Source: Marichromatium gracile (GTDB taxonomy: Bacteria; Pseudomonadota; Gammaproteobacteria; Chromatiales; Chromatiaceae). From it: a stretch of DNA of 64,000 bases. The notes under the pieces were generated by a model. The model saw only the letters and a list, made by a program, of their open reading frames with translations, did not search any database and was not told where the DNA came from. The first letter of the stretch is position 1, and each line of letters opens with the position of its first letter. Shown here one piece after another: positions 8,004-14,689 of the stretch. Made by a program: the position numbers and the translations under genes. Where the stretch lies: contig NZ_SMDC01000014.1 of NCBI RefSeq assembly GCF_004343155.1, positions 23,473 through 87,472 on the forward strand, read 5' to 3'.

Positions 8004-9251
8004 ATGTCGACGCCGAATCCCGATCCGCAGTCAGTTCGCAGACGTGGCGCCGTCGTGGTGTCGCTGCTGGTGCTCGGTGCGCTGTTGCTGGTGCTCGGCG
8101 GCTGCGCCGGTTCCGGCGGCACGGTGCAGGGGGCGGCGCCCTGGCGCACCCCGGGTGCCCAGCTCGCCGCCGAGCGTGCCGATGGGCCGCGTCCGTCGAT
8201 GTCGGCCCATGTGCTCTACAGCACCGACCCGCTCGGTCTGCGCCAGGAGTTGCAGACGCGCTGCGCGGGGATGGATGGGCGTGGCACCGGGGCGGTATTG
8301 AGCACCCTGGTCACCGATCTCTATCTCTCCGGGGTGGAGCCCGGGGAAGGTGCCGAGGCGCTGTTGCGCGGCGGCTGTGCGCCGGTCAGCGAGATCGTCA
8401 CCGAGATGATCGCCCAGGGCGGGGAGTCGGCCTTCGATCCGGTGCTCGAGCGCGCGCTGATGCTCACCGGTTCGGGCGCGCGCGAGACGCTCGAGCTGGC
8501 CGCCGCCGAGGGGCTCGAACGTCGCGCCCGGCTGCTCGATGCCAGCGACGGGCCGTTGCGCGAGTCGCTGGTCTATGCCATGCGCTACTATCCCTCGGGC
8601 GCGCCGACCAGCGAGACCCAGACGGCGGTGGCGATGAACCTGCTGTTCGAGCGCGCCGAGTCCGGCTACGGCCTCTATACCTTCGTGCTGCTCGGACGCA
8701 CCAGCGCGCTCGATGCCGCCGACGTGCAGCGCTATCGCGAGCTGTTCCGCATCATCGAGACCTATGTGGCGAGCGCCAGTGGCGTGAGTGAGCCGCGGCG
8801 CGAGGCGCATGCCTTCCTGGTGCCGGTCTATGCCGACTCCGGCGACATGGCGCTGGTCGATCAACTCGCCCCCGAACTCTCCGACCTGATGCGTTACCGG
8901 CTCGGCCGTGCGTTGCGCCGCCATGGCCGACCGGGCCCGGCGGCCCGGCTCGAGAGCGGCGCCGGCCCCTTCCTGATGACCAGCACCGATCCGCAGCTGT
9001 TGCCGCTCGAGGTCGGTGCGCCACGGTTGCTGATCGACCTCTCCGGGGTCGGCGCCGAGTATCTCTACGGCATCATCGATGCCTGCGATCGGCCGGTCGA
9101 GGACGCGGCGGCGCTGGAGCGGCTGCGCGAACGGCTGCGCCTGTTGCTCGACGAGGCGCCGGCCGACTGGCTCGAATGGATCGAACCTCGAGCGCCCTCG
9201 ACACCACGCGCCGCGACCGTCGTGGCGGCGCCGTCGTCGGTGGTGGGGTGA
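8004..9251 (+). CDS. Predicted outer-membrane or periplasmic lipoprotein, function unknown
   Basis: 415-residue protein not assigned to a family. ATG at 8004 gives a short basic N-terminus (RRRG), a hydrophobic stretch (AVVVSLLVLGALLLVLGGC) and a lipobox LGGC with Cys at about residue 33, a convincing type II signal. The same frame is open back to 7824, but that part only translates the heptamer array and is rejected. The mature part is mostly helical-looking, alanine/leucine/glutamate-rich, with no recognised catalytic motif. The C-terminus turns alanine/threonine-rich. It is followed after 67 bases by a membrane protein on the same strand; a shared operon is likely but unproven. Confidence 0.75.
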   Translation: MSTPNPDPQSVRRRGAVVVSLLVLGALLLVLGGCAGSGGTVQGAAPWRTPGAQLAAERADGPRPSMSAHVLYSTDPLGLRQELQTRCAGMDGRGTGAVLSTLVTDLYLSGVEPGEGAEALLRGGCAPVSEIVTEMIAQGGESAFDPVLERALMLTGSGARETLELAAAEGLERRARLLDASDGPLRESLVYAMRYYPSGAPTSETQTAVAMNLLFERAESGYGLYTFVLLGRTSALDAADVQRYRELFRIIETYVASASGVSEPRREAHAFLVPVYADSGDMALVDQLAPELSDLMRYRLGRALRRHGRPGPAARLESGAGPFLMTSTDPQLLPLEVGAPRLLIDLSGVGAEYLYGIIDACDRPVEDAAALERLRERLRLLLDEAPADWLEWIEPRAPSTPRAATVVAAPSSVVG

Positions 9252-9318
9252 GCGGCCGTCGGGCAGGCACGGATCCTTCGTCGGGCCACGCCCGCGCGTG
9301 GCTTCACAACCTGAGCAG

Positions 9319-9921
9319 ATGAGATTGATGAGCATCATTCCACACAGCCTTGGCAGCCTGATCCGATTCCTGATCGGTATCTTCCTGCTGCAGGGAGTCA
9401 CCGCACTCTTGGTCTACACCGCGCTGAGCACCGACTGGCAGACCACCTGGCCACTGTTCGCGCTGCTCGGTGGCGCCATCGGCATCCTCGTCGCGCTGTG
9501 GTTCAACACCATCGCCGATGCCTACCGCCACCGCGCCACCTCGCGGTTGAGCGAGCGCTTCTCCAAGGAGCGCGAGAAGATCCGGGTCAAGGCCGAGCAG
9601 CAGCGTGCCAAGGCCGGACGCTCGCAGGAGCGGCTGGCGGCCAAGGCGCGACGTAGCTCCTGGGGGGCGAGCCTCAAGACCGGCGCTGTGGTCGGCGGTA
9701 CGGTGGGAATCGGGATCACCATGATGCTGACCCAGTTCGTCACCCTCGGGCTGGTGACCCTGAGCGCCGCCGGTGGCGCGGCGCTCGGCTACGGGGTACG
9801 GGCGCGCCAGCAGCGGGCGATCGACAACCGCCGTCTGGCCGCCGAGGCACGCGAGCTGAAGACGCTGGAGACGGTGTCCGAGCGGCGGGTGCTGCCGCGC
9901 CATCGCGCCGCCGGCGACTAG
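9319..9921 (+). CDS. Predicted inner-membrane protein with coiled coil and glycine-rich segment, unknown function
   Basis: 200-residue protein. ATG at 9319 or 9328 starts just before MSIIPHSLGSLIRFL; no strong ribosome site separates the two. Two membrane segments lie at about residues 13-35 and 43-64. A charged helical region rich in Lys, Arg, Glu and Gln (about 70-115) follows, and then a glycine-rich hydrophobic region (about 120-160, TGAVVGGTVGIGITMML) that resembles glycine-zipper segments. I do not recognise a named family. It lies downstream of the lipoprotein gene and converges on folP eight bases away. Confidence 0.65.
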   Translation: MRLMSIIPHSLGSLIRFLIGIFLLQGVTALLVYTALSTDWQTTWPLFALLGGAIGILVALWFNTIADAYRHRATSRLSERFSKEREKIRVKAEQQRAKAGRSQERLAAKARRSSWGASLKTGAVVGGTVGIGITMMLTQFVTLGLVTLSAAGGAALGYGVRARQQRAIDNRRLAAEARELKTLETVSERRVLPRHRAAGD

Positions 9922-9929
9922 CCCGACCC

Positions 9930-10787
9930 TCAGCCTGTCACCAGTGTGCCGGTGGCGCGCATCCCGGCGCCCCTGAGCGCCCAGGCGACGTCGGCGGCCT
10001 GACGGTTGCCGGCGACGTCGTGTACGCGGAAGACCTCGATCCCGGCGAGCACGCCCGCGGTGGTGGTGGCGGCGGTCGCCGCATCCAGTGCTGCCGGGTG
10101 CGGCTCATCGCAGATCGCGCCGAGGAAGCGCTTGCGGCTGGCGCCGAGCAGCACCGCGAAGCCGTGCGCGCGCAAGCGATCGAGCGCGGCGATCAGCGCA
10201 AGGTTGTGCGCGAGGGTCTTGCCGAAGCCGATGCCGGGGTCGAGCAGGATGCGCTCGGCGGCGACGCCGGCGGCGCGCGCGAGGCGCGCGCGCTCGAGCA
10301 GATAGTCCTCGACCTCGGTGGTCACGTCACCATAGCGCGGGTCCTGCTGCATGGTCTCGGGGCGTCCCTGACGATGCATCAGCACCAGGGTGGCGCCGGT
10401 CTCGGCGGCCAGTGCGAGCAGTCCGGGATCGTCCTCGCCGGCGGCGGTGTCGTTGATCCAGCTGGCGCCGGCGGCGAGCGCCGCACGCGCGACCTCGGCG
10501 CTGGTGGTGTCGATGCTGATCTCCACGCCCGCCGGGAGCCGCTTGCGCAGCGCGCCGATCACCGGCAGCACGCGCTCGCACTGTTCGGCGGCGGGCACCG
10601 CGCGTGAGCCGGGGCGGGTCGACTCGCCGCCGACATCGATGATGTCGGCCCCGGCGCGGGCGAGTGCGAGACCGTGGGCGACGGCCGCCTCGGGTGCGAA
10701 GTGCTCGCCGCCGTCCGAGAAGCTGTCCGGGGTGACGTTGAGGATGCCCATGATCCGTGGTGGGGCCGTAGGGGCTTGGTTGTGCAT
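9930..10787 (-). CDS. folP: Dihydropteroate synthase FolP
   Basis: Condenses dihydropterin pyrophosphate with p-aminobenzoate in folate synthesis. The 285-residue protein shows the two DHPS signatures, MGILNVTPDSFSDGG near the N-terminus and GADIIDVGGESTRPG, plus DPGIGFGKT and GASRKRFLG later. ATG at 10787 gives a 12-residue extension before MGILN, normal for the family; an in-frame open region further upstream lacks conservation. It lies 52 bases downstream of apbE. The usual gammaproteobacterial neighbours ftsH and glmM are absent. Confidence 0.95.
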   Translation of the reverse strand: MHNQAPTAPPRIMGILNVTPDSFSDGGEHFAPEAAVAHGLALARAGADIIDVGGESTRPGSRAVPAAEQCERVLPVIGALRKRLPAGVEISIDTTSAEVARAALAAGASWINDTAAGEDDPGLLALAAETGATLVLMHRQGRPETMQQDPRYGDVTTEVEDYLLERARLARAAGVAAERILLDPGIGFGKTLAHNLALIAALDRLRAHGFAVLLGASRKRFLGAICDEPHPAALDAATAATTTAGVLAGIEVFRVHDVAGNRQAADVAWALRGAGMRATGTLVTG

Positions 10788-10839
10788 GAGGGAGGGACTC
10801 CTGGGCGATGGCGCCGGGGCAGGGGCCCGGCGCCGACGA

Positions 10840-11886
10840 TCACTCGGCGGTGAGCGCCGCGAAGCGTGAGGTGGCGCGGTCGCTGTAGCCGTCGCCCTCG
10901 CGGACGACGAAGAAGGCGGCGATATCATGCGCCTCGGCCAGCGCGAGGCCGGCCTCGGGGCCGAGCACCAGCAAGGCGGTGGCAAGCGCGTCGGCCTGGG
11001 CGCAGTCGGCGGCGATCACGCTCACCGATGCCAGGGTGTGGGTGACCGGGCGCGCGGTGATCGGGTTGATGGTATGGCTGTAGAGCTTGCCGTCGCGCTC
11101 GTAGAAGTTGCGATAGTCGCCCGAGGTGGCCATGGCGGCATCGTGCAGGGTGACGATGCGATGGACCTCGCGCACGCCGGGCTCGGGGCGCTCGATGGCG
11201 ATCCGCCAGGGGGTGCCGTCGGGCTTGGTGCCGCTGGCGCGCAGCTCGCCGCCGACCTCGGCGAGATAGTCGGTGACGCCCGCCGCCTCGAGCACCGCCG
11301 CGACCTGATCGACGCCATGGCCCTTGGCGATGCCGGAGAGATCGACATAGACGCCTGGTTTCTCCTTGCGCAGCGCCGGGGGATCGAGTCGGTACTCGAG
11401 CCGGGGGAAGCCGATGCGCTCGCGTACCTCGGCGAGCTGCGCATCGCTCGGCAGCTGTTCGGGAGGCTGGCCGGGACCGAAGCCCCAGAGGTTGACCGCC
11501 GGGCCGACGGTGACGTCGAAGGCGCCGATGCTGAAGATGCTGATGCGCTCGGCGAGCGCGACCAGCGCGGCCAGCTCCAGGGAGACCGGGAACCAGTCGC
11601 CCGAGTCGCTGGCGTTGAAGCGCGACAGCTCCGAGTCGGGACGATAGGTCGACATCAGGTCGTTGACCTGTTCCAGTCGGGCATCGATCCGCGTCTGCAG
11701 CTGCTCGGCCGAGAGCGCGTCGGGGAGCCCGTAGAGCTTGACGCTGTAGTGCGTGCCCATGGTGCGCCCCTGGAGTTCCACGGGGGCGTCGTCCTGGGCG
11801 CAGCCGGCGAGTGCGAGCAGCGCACCGAGCAACAGGATCGGGAGGAGGCGCCAGCGCGGCGGCGCGAGTACGGCGATGGATGGCAT
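10840..11886 (-). CDS. apbE: FAD:protein FMN transferase ApbE (lipoprotein)
   Basis: Periplasmic flavin transferase that attaches FMN covalently to threonine residues of partners such as RnfG/RnfD or NqrB/NqrC. It is 348 residues with a lipoprotein signal: hydrophobic LLPILLLGALLALAGC with the lipid-attachment Cys at about residue 29. Family motifs include GRTMGTHYSVKLYG, the central DLSGIAKGHGVDQ and EVGGELRASG, and DAAMATSGDYRNFY towards the C-terminus. The partner flavoproteins are not in this window. It precedes folP on the same strand. Confidence 0.93.
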   Translation of the reverse strand: MPSIAVLAPPRWRLLPILLLGALLALAGCAQDDAPVELQGRTMGTHYSVKLYGLPDALSAEQLQTRIDARLEQVNDLMSTYRPDSELSRFNASDSGDWFPVSLELAALVALAERISIFSIGAFDVTVGPAVNLWGFGPGQPPEQLPSDAQLAEVRERIGFPRLEYRLDPPALRKEKPGVYVDLSGIAKGHGVDQVAAVLEAAGVTDYLAEVGGELRASGTKPDGTPWRIAIERPEPGVREVHRIVTLHDAAMATSGDYRNFYERDGKLYSHTINPITARPVTHTLASVSVIAADCAQADALATALLVLGPEAGLALAEAHDIAAFFVVREGDGYSDRATSRFAALTAE

Positions 11887-11986
11887 GGGTCCTTCTCGGG
11901 CCGTTTGGCCCTGATCGTCTGATGACCGGCACGCGTGTCGGCGGGCCGGGGCTAGGGATGATTGCGGGGCGAGACGCGGCGCGCCA

Positions 11987-12286
11987 TCAGGGGTGCAGCA
12001 GCCCGGCGCCGAGCAGGCCGATCAGGATCAGGTAGATCCCCACCACGTAGCTCAGCAGGTTGGGGCGGATCAGGATCAGCACCCCGGCGACCAGGGCGAT
12101 CACCGCCTGGGGCGCGAACGGCTGGCCGGCGAAGGCCGTCAGCAGACCATGGATGCCGACCAGCAGCAGATAGGCGGCGACGGCATAGTTGAGCACCCGC
12201 GGTACGGCGAGGATCAGCACACCGGTGAGCACGGCGGCGATCGCCGGTAGTGGCCAGTGTTGCAGCAGGGCCGGGAACTGGTCCAT
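11987..12286 (-). CDS. DUF3096 family small membrane protein
   Basis: 99-residue hydrophobic protein with an internal duplication: GVLILAVPRVLNYAVAAYLL (about 20-40) matches GVLILIRPNLLSYVVGIYLI (about 65-85). This is the DUF3096 pattern of paired membrane hairpins, and no function is known. ATG at 12286 is preceded by AGGAGAGACGACCC, a good ribosome site; an upstream in-frame start at 12343 has none. It stands alone, 100 bases before apbE on the same strand, with a heptamer array just upstream. Confidence 0.8.
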   Translation of the reverse strand: MDQFPALLQHWPLPAIAAVLTGVLILAVPRVLNYAVAAYLLLVGIHGLLTAFAGQPFAPQAVIALVAGVLILIRPNLLSYVVGIYLILIGLLGAGLLHP

Positions 12287-12350
12287 GGGTCGTCTCTCCT
12301 GTGCGTTGATCGTGCCCGATCGCGTCTCGACCGAATGGGTCATTCTAACG

Positions 12351-12427
12351 GCCGCCAGCCGCCAGCCGCCAGCCGCCAGCTACCAGCTACCAGCTACCAG
12401 CTACCAGCTACCAGCTACCAGCTACCA
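12351..12427 (+). repeat. Heptamer array: GCCGCCA x4 then GCTACCA x7
   Basis: Four GCCGCCA units (12351-12378) are followed without break by seven GCTACCA units (12379-12427). The switch from CG to TA at two positions is sharp, which suggests two separate expansion events of one parental array. It lies in the 453-base gap (12287-12739) between the DUF3096 gene and the microprotein at 12740, upstream of both. Confidence 0.92.
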
Positions 12428-12432
12428 GGGGA

Positions 12433-12595
12433 TTGAACCGCGAAGACACCAAGGACGCAAAGGGGAATAAGCTGCCAGCGATCAGCCACCAGTGGGTGCG
12501 GACCCCCGCTGCCTGTGGTCTCGCGCCGACATCACACATCATTCACTTTGCGCGCTTCGCGGCTTTGCGGTTCAAGCCTGGCGGCTGGCGGCGCT
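12433..12595. repeat. Inverted pair of the TTGAACCGC motif with flanking heptamers (copies b and c)
   Basis: Copy b (12433-12469, plus) begins TTGAACCGCGAAGACACC and ends near AAAGGGGAATA. Copy c (12541-12575, minus) reads TTGAACCGCAAAGCCGCGA on its own strand. Copy b is followed by plus-oriented heptamers ending CAGTGGG (about 12474-12494). Copy c is followed by two minus-oriented CTGGCGG units. With the array at 12351 this gives a symmetric element of about 245 bases. The rest of the gap, 12596-12739, is the leader of the microprotein, with no confident promoter. Confidence 0.75.
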
Positions 12596-12739
12596 ATAAC
12601 CAAGTTTCGAGCTGTGATATTTGTCAATGCGTGTGCGAGGTGCCGGGCTCTACACTGCATGACCTCTCGATCCTTCCCTCGATAGCCGTCGCCGGGCCGA
12701 TGTCCGGCGACCCGGTGTGGAATCCATAGGAGTACCGCG

Positions 12740-12847
12740 ATGACCACCAGCCCACTGCCGGCGTGGCCGGCCCAGCTCTGGCCCTTCGTCCCGACGATCG
12801 CCACCGCGCTGGCGCTTGCCCTGTTGCTGTTCGGGTCGGCGCTGTGA
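12740..12847 (+). CDS. 35-residue single-span membrane microprotein
   Basis: Short open frame starting MTTSPLPAWPAQLWPF, then one hydrophobic helix of about 18 residues (IATALALALLLFGSAL) running to the C-terminus. ATG is preceded at good distance by AGGAGTACCGCG. Its TGA overlaps the GTG start of the SLAC1-type transporter (GTGA), so the two are translationally coupled. It may be an accessory subunit of the transporter or a leader that controls its translation; the sequence alone cannot tell. I do not recognise a family. Confidence 0.6.
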   Translation: MTTSPLPAWPAQLWPFVPTIATALALALLLFGSAL

Positions 12848-13842
12848 GCGGCGCGCAGATGGATGTCCAGGCCAGCAGCGGGGATGTGCCGCAGGGGCGT
12901 CTCGCCTTCTTCCCGATCCCGTTTTTCGCCATGGTGATGGGGATGAGTGGGCTGACCATCGGCTGGGAGAAGGCGCAGCACCTGCTCGGCCTGGATCTCG
13001 GGATCACCCCCTGGCTGGTTGGTTTCAGCAGCCTGCTGTTTCTCACCCTGGCAGTGCTCTATGTCGCCAAGCTGCTGCGTTATCCGCAGGCGGTACTCGC
13101 CGAGTTGCGCCACCCGGTCAAGCTCAACTTCTTTCCCACCATCTCGATCAGTCTGCTGTTGCTGGCCATCGCCTATCTGCCGTTGCAACCGTCGGTGAGC
13201 CGGATGCTGTGGTTCGCGGGGGCAGGGCTGCACCTGGTCTTCACCCTCTATATCGTCAGCGCCTGGATGCATCAGGAGCACTTCAAGGTGCAGCATATGA
13301 ACCCGGCCTGGTTCATCCCGGCAGTGGGTAATGTGCTGGTGCCGATCGCCGGGGTGCCGCTGGGGTTCGAGTCGGTCTCCTGGTTCTTCTTCAGCGTCGG
13401 TGTGCTGTTCTGGCTGGTGCTGCTGACCATCATCTTCAACCGCGTGCTGTTCCACAACCCGATCGAGGACCGGCTGACCCCGACCCTCTTCATCCTGATC
13501 GCGCCTCCGGCGGTCGGTTTCATCGCCTACACGCGACTGGTCGACAGCCTCGATACCTTCGCCCTGGTGCTCTATTTCGCCGCGATGTTCCTGACCCTGT
13601 TGCTGTTCAGTCAGGCCGGGCGTTTCCTGCGGTTGCGCTTCTTCCTCTCCTGGTGGGCCTATTCCTTCCCGCTGGCCGCCTTCAGCATCGCCTCGATGGT
13701 GATGGCCGAGCAGACCGAGGCGTTGTTCTATCGCTATTTCGGCGTGGCGATGCTCACCATGCTCACCGGCATCATCGCGATCCTGCTGTGGTCGACTCTG
13801 CGGGCGGTGCTGCGGCGCGGGATCTGCGTGCCCGGGCATTGA
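12844..13842 (+). CDS. SLAC1/TehA family anion channel or transporter
   Basis: 332-residue integral membrane protein with about ten hydrophobic segments, as in the TehA/Mae1/SLAC1 fold. The N-terminal signature FFPIPFFAMVMGMSGLTIGW is characteristic of the bacterial SLAC1 anion-channel group. The family exports or conducts anions such as tellurite-linked species, sulfite, nitrate or chloride; the substrate here is unknown. GTG at 12844 overlaps the stop of the microprotein. An ATG five codons later is possible but lacks its own ribosome site. The next gene, an OmpA-like protein, starts 42 bases downstream. Confidence 0.85.
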   Translation: MSGAQMDVQASSGDVPQGRLAFFPIPFFAMVMGMSGLTIGWEKAQHLLGLDLGITPWLVGFSSLLFLTLAVLYVAKLLRYPQAVLAELRHPVKLNFFPTISISLLLLAIAYLPLQPSVSRMLWFAGAGLHLVFTLYIVSAWMHQEHFKVQHMNPAWFIPAVGNVLVPIAGVPLGFESVSWFFFSVGVLFWLVLLTIIFNRVLFHNPIEDRLTPTLFILIAPPAVGFIAYTRLVDSLDTFALVLYFAAMFLTLLLFSQAGRFLRLRFFLSWWAYSFPLAAFSIASMVMAEQTEALFYRYFGVAMLTMLTGIIAILLWSTLRAVLRRGICVPGH

Positions 13843-13884
13843 GCGTGTTGCGTCATCGGTTGTCGTCTTCAGGAGTCATCTGCC

Positions 13885-14685
13885 ATGTCTGAACAGACCC
13901 CGGCGAGCGCCACCAAGGCCTGGCTCGTCATTCCCTTTCTGTCGCTGATGTTCGTCGCCGGGCTGGCCCTGGTCTATGTCGTCGACGGCGGCCTGACGGT
14001 GTCGACTGGCACCGCGGTCGCGGACGAGACGACGTCGCCCGATCCGCTGGCGTCGCTGCACGCCGCGCTGGCCGAGCAGGAGACGCGCTGGCAGGCGCAG
14101 CAGCAGCGCATCGAGCGTTTGGAGCAGGCGCTGCGTGAGCGCGCGCAGCGTGAGGCCGTCGAGACGGAGGCGCTGGAGCGCCGGATCGAGGGGCTGCGCG
14201 CGGTACTCGGTCAACGCGTCGAGACCGTCGAGAGCGCTGATGAAGAGGTGGCGCATGCCGGGTTGCTGCGCGACTACGCCGCACTCGGTGCGCGTTTCAC
14301 CCCGCGTGGCGCCCTGGTGAGTCTGGGGGAGGAGAGGTTGCGTTTCGCCCCCGGTGCCGCCGAGCTGCCCGAGGGGCCGATCGCGCCGCTGACGGCGATC
14401 GCCGAGCATCTGCAGGCGCACCCTGAGTTGCAGCTGCTGCTGAGTGGGCACACCGATGCCAGCGGCGATGCGGCGGGCAACCTGGTGTTGTCGCAAGCGC
14501 GCGCCGCGGCGGTCGCCGCGGCGCTGGTCGCGCTCGGGGTCGAGTCGGCGCGGATCACGGTCGAGGGTGTCGGCTCGAGCGAGCCGCTGGTCGAGGAGAT
14601 CGATGCCGCGTCGCGCGCGCGCAATCGCCGGGTCGAGGTCTATTTCACCCTGCCCGGCTTCGGCGAGGACCGCGACCCGGCGTAA
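13885..14685 (+). CDS. OmpA-like peptidoglycan-binding protein with N-terminal membrane anchor
   Basis: 266 residues. One membrane segment at about residues 11-31 (AWLVIPFLSLMFVAGLALVY), a coiled-coil region (about 50-120, rich in Gln, Glu and Arg), and a C-terminal OmpA/MotB domain (about 145-262). That domain carries LLLSGHTDASGDAAGN, LSQARAAAVAAAL and the arginine pair RARNRRVEVYF, which bind diaminopimelate in the family. It is probably anchored in the inner membrane and reaches peptidoglycan. It follows the SLAC1 gene by 42 bases and converges on the V-ATPase operon, whose last stop lies four bases away. Precise role unknown. Confidence 0.82.
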   Translation: MSEQTPASATKAWLVIPFLSLMFVAGLALVYVVDGGLTVSTGTAVADETTSPDPLASLHAALAEQETRWQAQQQRIERLEQALRERAQREAVETEALERRIEGLRAVLGQRVETVESADEEVAHAGLLRDYAALGARFTPRGALVSLGEERLRFAPGAAELPEGPIAPLTAIAEHLQAHPELQLLLSGHTDASGDAAGNLVLSQARAAAVAAALVALGVESARITVEGVGSSEPLVEEIDAASRARNRRVEVYFTLPGFGEDRDPA

Positions 14686-14689
14686 GGAC

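Noticed and set aside
8031..9401. Minus-strand 456-residue frame opposite the lipoprotein
   Set aside because: Antisense shadow. The plus frame has a lipobox and sensible composition.
12532..13839. Minus-strand 435-residue frame rich in His, Gln, Glu and Asp opposite the SLAC1 gene
   Set aside because: Composition is the antisense image of membrane helices; no domain.
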